Of a stretch of DNA of 64,000 bases, positions 1 through 9,439 are shown in pieces (position 1 is the first letter of the stretch; the number at the start of each line of letters is the position of its first letter). The notes under the pieces were generated by a model, which did not search any database, was not told where the DNA came from, and saw only the letters and a list, made by a program, of their open reading frames with translations. The DNA is from Doris montereyensis. Its lineage: Eukaryota; Mollusca; Gastropoda; Nudibranchia; Dorididae. Where the stretch lies: contig JAXRKP010001625.1 in assembly GCA_037039925.1 (NCBI GenBank), positions 41,911 through 105,910 of the forward strand, given 5' to 3'. Both the position numbers and the translations under genes were made by a program.

Positions 1-14
1 CCCATCGGAGACGG
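1..14 (+). repeat. Edge of a dispersed SINE copy (family A)
   Basis: The first 14 bases match the CCCATCGGAGATGG segment found inside the SINE copies at 12640-12960 and 59080-59345. The rest of the element would lie off the left edge. The match is too short to be more than suggestive. Confidence 0.3.
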
Positions 15-727
15 ACGACAAAAAGGAGATAAAAAGACAGCAGAACAATATCTATCTAGGTCAGTACTCATGTATCAATACTAAATGTACTAGTTAGTTG
101 AATACAAAGAATGAGATGAGGTCAACAATACTTAACAGCAACTTAACAATATGCAACTGGGTCAGTAGTCTACTTAAATTAATACTAATACTCAGCACAT
201 GTACTACATCTAGTAGTTGGTACTAATGGTAGTACATGTACTAGTACTAGTAGTACCAGTTGAATGATTTGTATCTGATTGATTGACTGTCACTCCCCTT
301 GTATATTGTTTGTTGTCAGATTTTCCTGAATATAAGAAGATTGTACGGTCACAGTCGGCAGAGTTTACTTTTTCTTTACCCTTTTGTCCTGTCTCTCTTA
401 CTCTTACTGTCTTACCCTGTCTACCTACTTTCACTATCATTGATAAAAACAAAGATGTCAACAAAGTCTATTAATATCAATGTTACTTGTTAGTGAAAGT
501 AAGTGGGAAGGGCTAGAGAAAAAATAAACTTAACTCTTGACTCTGACCATACAACAATCTTCTCATGTTTTCATGTTGTACTTGTACATGTACTTGTTGT
601 AGAGCTGTCAATGTCCATCACTACTGTATTATTACATGTATTTATTTGTGTGTGAGTTTGCCTGTTTGGTGGATGGTGCTTCAGTTCCAACACAGTCAAT
701 TCCAATTCTTTCTTTTGGCAAGAAAAG
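15..727. other. Gene-free AT-rich stretch
   Basis: No coding exon, RNA gene or transposon end could be supported. There are many short TAGTACT/AGTACTAG words near 190-260, which form small palindromes but no consistent repeat unit. Confidence 0.5.
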
Positions 728-905
728 GGGACTCTGTGGTTCAGAGGCAAGGTGTCGATCTCTCAATAGTCTCAACCCGAAGGTCGTGGATTCAAACCCT
801 GCCAACAGTTGATTGAAAATTGTTCTTGGCTTTTTAAAAATAAAATCCCCCTCCCCATGGAACAGCTGATTTGACTTCAACTGGTTCTTAGAATGCAATG
901 TTTTC
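728..905 (+). repeat. tRNA-derived SINE
   Basis: The stretch has the layout of a pol III SINE head. An A-box-like segment (GTTCAGAGGCAAGGTGTC) is followed about 35 bp later by a B-box-like segment (GTGGATTCAAACCCTG). The same head (CAGAGGCAAGGTGTC) recurs on the minus strand at 59300-59340, so it belongs to a dispersed family. The tail after the B box is AT-rich. The 3' boundary is approximate. Confidence 0.6.
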
Positions 906-1140
906 ATTATATTTTGAGCATTATATTAACACAGATAATGCATCTCATCTATCACAATGTGAATACAGAAGGCACTTTATTAAAGGAAACAACTAACAAC
1001 GGTTCTCAACATAACTATAACAATAAATAAATCAAATCACGGTTCATCATACTCATACTCAAAATGGAAGTAAAGATTGTTAAAAATTCTAGGAGAGTCA
1101 ATGCCATTTTGTCCCTCATACATAAAAAATATAACGTACA

Positions 1141-1290
1141 CATGTATGTATGTATGTATGTATGTATGTATGTATGTATGTATGTATGTATGTATGTATG
1201 TATATGTACATGTCTGAGACACCAGCTGTGCACGATGTACTCCATCACATATTATGTATGTATGTATATGTATGTATGTATGTATGTGTA
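1141..1290. repeat. (ATGT)n microsatellite
   Basis: An uninterrupted ATGT run spans 1143-1202, with a shorter second block near 1254-1290 separated by about 50 bp of unique sequence. Open frames across it are artefacts of the repeat. Confidence 0.95.
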
Positions 1291-1689
1291 TGATTCAGTG
1301 TGAAAAGGTGTCCTCTGAAGGTCGGTACGTGTATGAATGAAAAGAAATTAAGTTCATGATATATAACTATAGACTGTGTAATAATAAAGTATAAAGTATA
1401 ATCCTTTTCATCATATTTTCTGATTTAAAAACCCTGCTGACTTACTGACTACCACAAGTACAAGTATACTTTAAAAAAGTACACAACACCAGATTCTCTT
1501 AACAGCATGGCAAAACGTGGGTTCAGAATCCTGAGTATATCTCATTACTACACTGGTACACAAAACTCCTCATACAAATATAATATCTTCAGGGTTTTAT
1601 AAATAGTAGAAAAAAACTTTGTTTTAATCATACTTCCTCCACTATTTACTTTTTTTAGCTGCTATTTGATGATCAGAATTATTAAAACA

Positions 1690-1860
1690 GACAACGAGCG
1701 GTTCCTGGCTGCGCGCTCTTTTAGTTGAGCGCAGCCGTGGCCGACACTCCCTGCTAACGCGTTGGGTCACGGGTTCAAATTACGTGCCGTTAGGGAATTC
1801 ACTATTGTGCCGTACGGGCCGTACGAGGAGAGATTTATGGACTTTAAAATCTGACTTCTT
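1690..1860 (+). repeat. tRNA-like SINE fragment
   Basis: A GC-rich island in AT-rich DNA contains an A-box-like GTGGCCGACACTCC and, about 35 bp on, a clear B-box-like CACGGGTTCAAATTAC. This spacing is that of a tRNA-derived SINE head. No complete cloverleaf could be drawn, so it is not called as a tRNA gene. Confidence 0.5.
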
Positions 1861-2599
1861 GAACAACAAAAATGAAGTAGTTTTTTAAATTCATTTTTCT
1901 ACAGCTGTGTATTGCCAAAACTAGTAGATTAATTACCAACAAATGCGATCACTGTACGTCATTAAACAACAGAGTTATTATGAGATGAAAACATCATATT
2001 TTTTTCACCAAGCGTGAACAAAAGTTAATTAAACATTAGATAAAACAAACATCATGCCACGATGAAACATCACGAAATTGTACACATCAATGGTTAAGTA
2101 TTTGAAGATAAAACTCACAAAGTTGCATTATTTCGACATCTGTCAAACCGAAGATATCCACTGTGATACTTTCGATAGTATAATTTTGTGCACAGAAATA
2201 GCAGTGTAGCGCGACGCGCTGTTGAAGTTATGCACTCTGTGTTTGCTCAGTGCGATTACATCTGACAGTCAACCATGATCTTATTCTTAGCATTAGTTAA
2301 AATTACAGTAGAAAGGGCACATGGGTACATAGTTAGTACACATTTTCTGCTAATCACTTATTACTTCTCTAACTTTTCCCTAGCCGATTGTCATTGTCTC
2401 TCGTCTCTCTTACTCTTACCACACTGCATGATTAATACACACATATTTATACACCAATTTTACACGACACAGATAACAATTAAAATCTGTGAAAAAGACT
2501 ATGTTGATGATGTCTTTTTTTCCTGTTTCCTACATTTGTTTGTGGATGGCACAGATGCTATCAAATCAGGTGAGGTTTGCAATATTTGTGACGACATAA
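1861..2599. other. Gene-free stretch
   Basis: AT-rich sequence with short open frames only. Nothing was recognised on either strand. Confidence 0.45.
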
Positions 2600-3650
2600 T
2601 TGTTTTTAATTGTTCCTCATGACTACGGATGCCACATGCTCTCCTCTCTAATCTAAAAACTGATGAGTGAATGAGTTCACCTCCCTGCTCACCGTGTAAA
2701 GCCATGCCAAACCCATACTGCTCTATCCATGGAATACAATGTTTTTTTTCTAAAATGTGTTGTTTAGGGATAACTCTTTTAAGAAAATCTTTTCAATATA
2801 ATACCATATCTGTTTGCATATATATTATTGATAAATTGATGGAACTGATTGCGTGTTGTGCTATTGGTCTGCTGTGCGATGTTTTCACGTGTACGTCTGC
2901 AAAGGCTTTGTTTAATTTGTTGAACTTATCTCTGGTGGCAATAGACGTCAATAATGTCTTGTTTGCTTGAGTTGTGTCTACAATGCATGCATGCAGTGAG
3001 CTGCTCGTATACTTTCAAGATAAGGTATTTGTGGCAGTGGTTTCCTATGAATGACCTACTGTGATATGACTGTGGTATGATTTTGTGAGAGTCTAATATT
3101 CTGTTTGGAGCATACAGGACCAGACCGTGGGCTCAGTGCTTCATGTTTCAGTTCAGTTAAAGATTTTTCTTCTTTTGATAATTCTTCCCGAAACTGTGCT
3201 TGTTCTGTGCTACCATCAGTACTAAAATCTGAGCATACCTGAAGCTTATTGATTTTTCCTGAAGTTTCTCTGCCCTTCCCCAGTTCTTTCCAAACTCACA
3301 AAGGGAGCCTGCTACACCCTTATCTTCTTTTTCTGGCTGTTTTGAAATGCTAACATCAATTTGATCTGCAGCTTCCTCTGGTAGGCGATGATGTCTTAAA
3401 ATGATCCCTAAAAGTATGTGGAGATATGGTAGGGCAGCTTTATTCACTTGCACATTTATAAGTGACAGATGTACACTGTTGTGATAAATGCCAACATTCT
3501 TCTTATGCCCATGGCCATATGTTTGAAATCTGCGAAAATCATTCTTTATTGTATTTAATGTTCGAGGGAGATAGTTGCTTGCTCCTGACTGCATTGTAGA
3601 CTTTGGAACCAAACACCACAAACATGGATGTGTACCTTGGATTATTTTTA
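2600..3650 (-). pseudogene. Broken mobile-element-associated protein (HPCLWC / LHI family)
   Basis: Reading the minus strand from about 3650, a 154-residue open frame includes HPCLWC just upstream of its first Met, then PYLHILLGII about 60 residues later, then an AGSLCEFGKNWGRAEKLQ segment. Further downstream, in another frame near 3060-3110, YHSRSFIGNHCHKYL appears. From memory, this order (HPCxWC, LHIxLG, SFxGNHxHK) occurs in uncharacterised, highly repeated proteins of invertebrate genomes that travel with DNA transposons; I cannot name the superfamily. Frame breaks between the blocks make it a remnant. The NWGR inside it is coincidental and not a Bcl-2 BH1. Confidence 0.5.
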
Positions 3651-4527
3651 TATCGTAGATAAAACTATATTGTGAAGTGTCGCGCGCTGTGTAAAATCAA
3701 TGATTGAAATTGTTCTTTTGTTGTTGTGAATAAAGATTAAACATATATCACAGAGTGTTGAATAGTCGTAATAGTAAAATTAACCACTGGAACAGATAAA
3801 CTCACATTGACTAGATATTGGTGTAATATTCTTACGTATTCAGTTCACGTCGGTTGAAATTTTGATTGGAGGAAAAAATCTATATAAATTCTTGGGAAAA
3901 TGTCGGGGTATTGATATTTTCACTGATTAATGTGATTTATGAACGTTATCTTCTAAACACAAAAAGTTTTCAAATCGGTCGTGGCAGAAATCATGATTTG
4001 ATAATTAATATCACACAGATAACAAATCAAACACCTTTAGAAATATCCAGGAATAGGCCTTACTGCGCGTTTGATATCTCGAAAAATTACCATAGTAAAA
4101 AGATGTGACTTCCTCCAAGCAGTAGAACAAAAGTTAAATAGTAGACTGATACAAAGGATAGATCGTTCCAAGTGATGAAACTATCAGATATCAGGGATTG
4201 AAAGTGAGGAACGTTTCGACAAGCTGAGTCATCGTGACCTTGAAGGAGCGGCTGTCGGTTAGCACCCGTGACCTCGACTTGACAGGTGATTTATTGCGCT
4301 TCGCAGAGGGTAGGCGAGAATGTACAGAGTCGAACTAAAACACTGAGTAGAGAGCGCTTTGAACAGCCGTGGGTTAAAAGGGGGTTGGAGCGGCATCACT
4401 TTTGGCGTAACTAAGTAACAAAATACATTATCTAACTTCCTTTAATCAAACGGAATCACAGAAAATTTGTTGAGAAGGATGTTTTGACTTGTTTTCAAAC
4501 AGTTCTGGTTTAATTTATATGTTGATT
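3651..4527. other. Gene-free stretch
   Basis: No recognisable coding exon. The 4200-4380 part is more GC-rich, but no gene or repeat boundary could be set. Confidence 0.4.
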
Positions 4528-4713
4528 CACACCAGTATTGCTCTCATTACCATAATTCATTGTTTTTATTTTCAAAAATCAATATTTTACAATTCTTCAA
4601 TAAACACAATAACAAAATGGAACACCAGTATTGCCTTCATTACTATAATTCAATTTTTTTCATTTAAAAAATCAATATTTCACAATCCTTCAATAGACAC
4701 AAGAACAAAATGG
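4528..4713. repeat. Tandem duplication of about 93 bp
   Basis: Two adjacent copies start with ACACCAGTATTGC and end with ACAAAATGGA; the second begins near 4621. They differ by scattered substitutions and small indels. A third start (ATACCAATATTG) follows the second copy, so expansion may have been ongoing. Confidence 0.8.
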
Positions 4714-5593
4714 AATACCAATATTGTCGTCAGCACGGGTTGATTAATATTTTTAACATAAAATATCAATACGTAGCTGCATTTTGCTGGTATAGAGCAA
4801 GCAAACTTGCTGTATCTCCAGATTGGATGAAAATTGGATTATCAGTGTAAAGTATAAATGACGACAGCAGAATTAAATCTTTGTGCCAGATTGTCGCAAG
4901 TCCCACAAACAAAAAAAGAGTTCCCATTTTTGGCAGTTCTCAAAGAAAATTGAGAGCTTGAGAAACTTTGAAGTTGAAGCCGTACTAATCAAAATTTCAA
5001 ATTTGGAAATACAACATTATTGCTCTAATACCAGTGATTTGAAAAACATGACCCTTTGGAAACTGTTTTGTGAACTTCAAAACGATCAAGATCAAATTAT
5101 TGTAAAAAAAAAATTACTAAAAAATAATTGGAGCAGAAATATGTCATGTAAAGAAGCTCTTCAGGTTATATATTTACAAAAACTTTTAAGAAAAACAATA
5201 ATATTTTTGAAAGTGAAAGACATAGACCAACATGAGCAATTCACATGATATATTATACTATATGAATATATAAGATAATATATCTTCATGTACATACATA
5301 CAGTGGCTAAAATAACGTCAACAACCTAAATTCATCATGACTGCAGGGGGCATTTCAATAGTGTGCTCATATCCTCTTTCGGGAAAAAAAGCGAGACAGA
5401 GATAATCCTAGGGAATAAAAGGAAATCATTTTTCCTGAAATGTGTGAAAGTGAATTGATGAAAATACATTTTATTCACAGCCATTTGGAACTTGGAACTC
5501 CCTAAGCCATCCATGCCTAAGTCAATGGTTTTTGGCATTTTCTCTAAATGACGTAAATATGACTTAAGCACACTATTGAAACAACCCCTTCAA
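4714..5593. other. AT-rich stretch with an unrecognised open frame
   Basis: A 121-residue plus-strand open frame (4883-5248) is rich in Lys, Asn and Ile and matches nothing I know. It has no domain, signal peptide or visible splice context, and is most simply explained by base composition. Confidence 0.35.
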
Positions 5594-5601
5594 TTAACAA
5601 T
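5594..5601. repeat. Target site duplication, left copy (TTAACAAT)
   Basis: This 8-bp sequence directly abuts the left inverted repeat of the hAT element and is repeated exactly at 9432-9439. Eight bases is the duplication length expected for hAT insertion. Confidence 0.9.
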
Positions 5602-5934
5602 CATGGTTGAAAGTTGGCAAGAGACATTTTGCCTGAAAGAGTAGACAGCCCGGTACAAAATACCTGCAACAGTACATCCACCTACAAAACTCGAAACCAC
5701 ACACAATAACATTAATACACGCACACTCGAACACAATGAACTTACACATAAATGCTTAATATCTATTCATTTGCAATATTCTCACCTTTCTAATGAATGT
5801 TGTATTGTAGCAATTCTGTTCTCGGTTGCCTGGTTTGCATGTTGGAACAGCAGCTAATATCAATATAATAATACTAATATAAAAGTGTCCTATCACAGTC
5901 AATGCCTCCCTCCCTCCCTCCTCATTAAATTGTG

Positions 5935-6642
5935 CTAAGTGCAGGGCTTCTTTGAAAAGAATCCCACCAAGGAAGATTGCTTCCTTTTACCTATTCGACT
6001 AGAAGATGGCTGGGTGGTGGTGGCAGTGGAGCTAGGGATTGGTGAAGGAGGCTGGGTGGTGGTAGCAGTGGAGCTACGGATTGGTGAAGGAGGCTGGGTG
6101 GTGGTGGCAGTGGAGCCAGAGACTGACGAAGGAGGCTGGGTGGTGGTGGCAGTGGCAGCAGGAATTGATGAAGGAGGCTTAGTGGTGGTGGCAGTGGCAG
6201 TAGGAATTGTTGAAGGAGGCTTGGTGGTGGTGGTGGCAGTGACAGCAGGAATTGATGGAGGCTTAGTGGTGGTGGTGGCAGCAGGAATTGACGGAGGCTT
6301 AGTGGTGGTGGTGGCAGTAGGAATTGATGGAGGCTTAGTGGTGGTGGTGGCAGTAGGAATTGATGGAGGATTAGTGGTGGTGGTGGCAGTAGAAATTGAT
6401 GGAGGCTTAGTGGTGGTGGTGGCAGTAGAAATTGATGGAGGCTTAGTGGTGGTGGTGGCAGTAGAAATTGATGGAGGATTAGTGGTGGTGGTGGCAGTAG
6501 AAATTGATGGACGCTTAGTGATGGTGGCAGAGGACACTGAAGATGGTTTGGATGACACACCTTGATGATTTTGTTTCCATGTATATGTTGTATGTGCTCC
6601 AGGATTTTCCCCACATTTAATCATTTTGACTGGGATCTCCAT
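5935..6642 (-). CDS. hAT transposase, C-terminal tail with PCNA-interacting motif
   Basis: This frame picks up about where the dimerisation-domain frame (6621-7775) ends and overlaps it by 22 bases. It encodes a short basic/polar linker, about fifteen imperfect repeats of a 12-residue Thr/Pro unit (PPSISTATTTTK and variants), then GKRKQSSLVGFFSKKPCT and a stop. QSSLVGFF fits the PIP-box consensus QxxLxxFF exactly, and basic residues on both sides (KRK, SKK) are typical of strong PCNA ligands. PCNA binding is inferred from the motif; the repeat probably acts as an extended linker. A single-base break joins it to the upstream frame. Confidence 0.7.
   Translation of the reverse strand: MEIPVKMIKCGENPGAHTTYTWKQNHQGVSSKPSSVSSATITKRPSISTATTTTNPPSISTATTTTKPPSISTATTTTKPPSISTATTTTNPPSIPTATTTTKPPSIPTATTTTKPPSIPAATTTTKPPSIPAVTATTTTKPPSTIPTATATTTKPPSSIPAATATTTQPPSSVSGSTATTTQPPSPIRSSTATTTQPPSPIPSSTATTTQPSSSRIGKRKQSSLVGFFSKKPCT
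6130..6530. repeat. 36-bp coding minisatellite
   Basis: On the plus strand the unit starts GGAGGCTTAGTGGTGG and is 36 bp long, or 12 codons on the minus strand. Copies between about 6300 and 6510 are nearly identical, while those towards 6000 diverge (AGCAGTGGAGCTACGG type), so the array has a young and an old side. Reverse frames over it are spurious Val/Gly- or Leu/Pro-rich products. Confidence 0.85.
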
Positions 6643-7775
6643 TGATGTTGAATTGAGACCCTTGTTGACAGATAGGCTTTGGTCATTGCTAATGCCTCAT
6701 AATTATATGTGGTCAATCTAGATCTATCGTCCTCAATGATGTCATCCATGATATTAAAAGAACCTTCCACAAGTGGGCCACTGAATACACTAAGAAGGGC
6801 CTTTACTAGTTTTGAGAGGATGGGGTATCGAACGGCACCTTTCCGTTTGAGACTGAATATAGGTACCCACCACTTGGTATCTATTCTGAAGTCTGCATCT
6901 TCACTGTCAGCGTCAAGCGATGTCACTTCATCATCTGTAGTGTACTTTCTAAGCTCATCGTCAAGCTGACCTATCTCAGAAGAGGAAATGACATTTGGGA
7001 GCTTTTCGGCCATTGAAAGCAATGCACCAACTGTTGTGGAGGATCTCTGATTAGATGGGTCCAAAGATGATAGTCGAATAAACACTTGGTTGTCGAGGGG
7101 TAGCTTTTTCATCAGTCTGCCAGCCTGGATATATCCTTGTCTCAGACATTTAAAAAAGGAAGGTAGCCAAGCGTTGGAAGATTTGTCTCTGAGACTTTTT
7201 AGTAGCAGAGGCAAACAGAATTCTCCAACAGACAAGTGACGATCTTTCATCTGAATTGTGCTGTCATCCAAGTTGAGCTTGTGTAAAGAGTGGGCAGTAC
7301 ATTCAGAAATTGTCTCAGGACGGATAAAACAACTGTAGAATGTCTTTGCCAGGGTGAAGAGCTCATAATGGACTGAGTGGCCAAGGGGCTTATTAGACTG
7401 AAACTTTAGAGTGAATCCTTGAAATTTCTGCAGAATGCCCCTAAACAATTGGACAGCAAAGAAGACTTTGGTTTTGTTATCAAACATGCCATTTACGATG
7501 CGTTCCTTTCTGCTGACACTTGCATCAGTTTTTTGCTGTTTCTGTTGGTTGCTTAGAATGTTATTAATGACAACCCTATCAGACTCGGACACTCCAAACT
7601 TCTCAAAAATCTCCCCCTGGATGAGCAACATCTGCTTTTTTTCTTTGCTGGACAGGAAAGTACTATAATACAGCCTAAGGCTGTCCCACAATCTATCTAA
7701 ACGATCAACTACTGTTTTCATCTGTAGGAATCGTGTTGGGATCGGCCTGATTAAGGACATTTTTTTCCCATACAA
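6621..7775 (-). CDS. hAT transposase, central and C-terminal dimerisation part
   Basis: The 384-residue frame ends with the hAT dimerisation signature: WWVPIF, then RYPILSKLVKALLSV, then SGPLVEGSFNIMDDI and DDRSRL. The usual hAT equivalent is W..-YP.LS..A...L.i-s...E..FS. Upstream residues are helical and fit the hAT insertion domain. The first Met is not the true start: the frame continues from the zinc-finger frame through three short shifts between 7770 and 7950, where residues of a hAT core (DAVHMINNAAK) can be read in another frame. Confidence 0.8.
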   Translation of the reverse strand: MYGKKMSLIRPIPTRFLQMKTVVDRLDRLWDSLRLYYSTFLSSKEKKQMLLIQGEIFEKFGVSESDRVVINNILSNQQKQQKTDASVSRKERIVNGMFDNKTKVFFAVQLFRGILQKFQGFTLKFQSNKPLGHSVHYELFTLAKTFYSCFIRPETISECTAHSLHKLNLDDSTIQMKDRHLSVGEFCLPLLLKSLRDKSSNAWLPSFFKCLRQGYIQAGRLMKKLPLDNQVFIRLSSLDPSNQRSSTTVGALLSMAEKLPNVISSSEIGQLDDELRKYTTDDEVTSLDADSEDADFRIDTKWWVPIFSLKRKGAVRYPILSKLVKALLSVFSGPLVEGSFNIMDDIIEDDRSRLTTYNYEALAMTKAYLSTRVSIQHQWRSQSK

Positions 7776-7937
7776 AATGCATTGGATTTCAAAAATAAAC
7801 TCCTTACTTTCGGACTGTCTTCAATGTCGTAAAATATATCTGAGGCCAGAGTGCTGACGGAAAAGAAATCCTTCTCCACCTCACCCAGCAGCTTTTTGCG
7901 GCATTGTTAATCATATGAACTGCGTCCCCACTTACGT

Positions 7938-8765
7938 CTAACAGACAGTCATTTTCCTCCTTATCTTAGGCTCCAACCCTTCTTTTACACCTCTCATTAC
8001 TGCGCAATTGTCCATCAGAACAGAAATAACCTGACTCCACTTTAGATTGCTTACCTGTAGCACATCCGACACAGCACAGTGCAAATTATTAGCATTTGCC
8101 AAATTCATCTCCCTACTACCCAACAAGTCGATCACAAACCTGCCCACTTCATCGTCGTAGTACTGAACAAGGATGTTCAATATTTTATTGCCAGCATTTG
8201 TTGTGGCCTCATCCATATTTAAGGAGAAGAATGTGTTCCTTAACTTGTTGGACAGTTCATTCTTCAAAAAGGCTGCCACCCCATGTGTCATGTTGTACGT
8301 AGCAGATGTATGAGACAGACTGGTTGATTGTAGAGCTGATGGAGTTTTGCTCAAACGTTGAGCCAGTGCAAGGAGCTCTGGGGCTAAGCTGAATGGCAAG
8401 CAATGTTGGCTTGTAAAGAGTGAAATGATGGACTTCACTTCAGATGAAGCATCCTGTACTGATTGTTTAATTCCATCACTGCTAACATGCGAAATTAATT
8501 TTGTGGAGGCCTGAACGCTTCTGAATCGGCTGATATGCTCTGCTTGTAGATCGTGGGTTTTTAGAGCCTTTTTACCAGCAGATCCATAGGACAATGTCTT
8601 ACAGCACACAGAACAATAACACTTTCCAGGTTCATCAATCTTCTTGCACCATGTCTCAAACCTACTTCCATTTACTGAATATTCTTTCAACCAGAACCAC
8701 TTCCAAGCGTTTCTCACACCCTTCTCTATCTCCGAAGTGTTTTCTCCGTCCTTTAAAAACCTCAT
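7938..8765 (-). CDS. hAT transposase, N-terminal BED-finger and DDE-region part
   Basis: The 275-residue frame starts at a Met with only non-coding sequence upstream, so this is the likely start. Residues 48-77 form a BED-like finger: YCSVC, then about 17 residues, then HDLQAEH (C-x2-C ... H-x5-H). The segment SLNMDEATTNAGNKILNILV, followed by the VLMDNCAVMRG segment, matches the first catalytic region of hAT enzymes, with Asp in MDEAT and in MDNCA. It breaks at 7950 in an AAAATG run, after which the expected sequence continues in another frame. A related finger is encoded by the shorter element at 55712-56794. Confidence 0.8.
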   Translation of the reverse strand: MRFLKDGENTSEIEKGVRNAWKWFWLKEYSVNGSRFETWCKKIDEPGKCYCSVCCKTLSYGSAGKKALKTHDLQAEHISRFRSVQASTKLISHVSSDGIKQSVQDASSEVKSIISLFTSQHCLPFSLAPELLALAQRLSKTPSALQSTSLSHTSATYNMTHGVAAFLKNELSNKLRNTFFSLNMDEATTNAGNKILNILVQYYDDEVGRFVIDLLGSREMNLANANNLHCAVSDVLQVSNLKWSQVISVLMDNCAVMRGVKEGLEPKIRRKMTVC

Positions 8766-8814
8766 TTTTATAATATAATCTTAGATTTAATAGATTATAA
8801 TCGAAGTAATCGAA

Positions 8815-9000
8815 GTCAAAACTATAAAAAAGTGAAACTGAAAAATATAGGCCTACTGCCTTCCGTACCCGCGATCTCTAGAATCTAGATGCAATCAACA
8901 GAAGCTGAATAATATAAGCCTTCCGTACCCACGATCTCTAGATAAATCAACAGAATAATAATAAATATATAGGCCTACCCGATCTCTAGATCTAGTTTCT
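8815..9000. repeat. Internal near-duplicates in hAT 5' region
   Basis: The block CCTTCCGTACCCGCGATCTC occurs at about 8859 and again (one change) at about 8920. A shorter piece with CCGATCTCTAGATC lies near 8979. It lies between the transposase start and the TGCCGG cluster and may be part of the element's leader. Confidence 0.6.
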
Positions 9001-9254
9001 ACTAGACTAGAAATGATAGACTAGATCATAGGTCTCTATACAATGTACACAAATACACTTTCCTTTTGAATTTCAGATCGAATGAAACCAATGTCAGAAC
9101 AGCACGCAGAATCTTGTTTGTTGTTATTGTACTGTACAACGATTAGAGAATGGATGAATGAAAAATCCCGCGTTGGAATTTGTATTGACGCATCCGCACT
9201 TATCGACGCATGCGCACTGCAGTATTTTCAAAAAGAAAAATGTAACCGAGGCTA

Positions 9255-9415
9255 TCGAACATTTTACCGGCCAATCGCATTTTGCCGATCTTTTTTCACC
9301 CGGTAACTACGGGAGGTTTCTCCGGCATGAGAATAGTATTTTGCCGGTAGCGCGAACATTTGCCGGCGGGCAGATTATTTTTTTCTCAAAATGCCGGCCG
9401 TTCCGGCATGTGCCG
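9255..9415. promoter_or_regulatory. Subterminal TGCCGG motif cluster of hAT element
   Basis: At least six TGCCGG or CCGGCA words occur here in both orientations, several as ATTTTGCCGG. Short TGCCGG-like clusters next to the end of a hAT element are the expected form of transposase-binding sites (compare the AAACGG repeats of Ac/Ds). The left end has only weak matches (ATTTTGCC at 5627), so the ends are asymmetric. Confidence 0.6.
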
Positions 9416-9431
9416 CGAACTTTCAACCATG

Positions 9432-9439
9432 TTAACAAT
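9432..9439. repeat. Target site duplication, right copy (TTAACAAT)
   Basis: Exact repeat of 5594-5601, directly following the right inverted repeat of the hAT element. Confidence 0.9.

Larger units (their letters stand above)
5602..9431 (-). mobile_element. hAT-superfamily DNA transposon, 3,830 bp, complete ends
   Basis: Left end CATGGTTGAAAGTTGGC and the reverse complement of the right end, CATGGTTGAAAGTTCGC, match at 16 of 17 positions. The element is flanked by the exact 8-bp duplication TTAACAAT. It carries one transposase gene on the minus strand (8765 down to 5935): BED-type zinc finger, DDE-region segments, hAT C-terminal dimerisation region, and an extra Thr/Pro repeat tail. The right end (transposase 5' side) holds a cluster of TGCCGG motifs between 9261 and 9412. 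The coding region is read in several frames, but host genes in this window show a higher rate of single-base breaks, so the element may be intact in the real genome. Confidence 0.9.

Noticed and set aside
3290..3310. NWGR in the minus-strand frame near 3290, as a possible Bcl-2 BH1 motif
   Set aside because: It lies in the mobile-element family with HPCLWC and LHILLGI blocks; nothing around it resembles the rest of a Bcl-2 domain.
4883..5248. Unrecognised 121-residue plus-strand protein
   Set aside because: AT-rich Lys/Asn/Ile composition, no motif, no splice or promoter context, and flanked by low-complexity AT DNA.
5939..6565. Val/Gly-rich plus-strand frame opposite the hAT tail
   Set aside because: It is the antisense shadow of the Thr/Pro repeat. 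The minus frame continues a transposase and ends in a defined motif, while the plus frame has neither.
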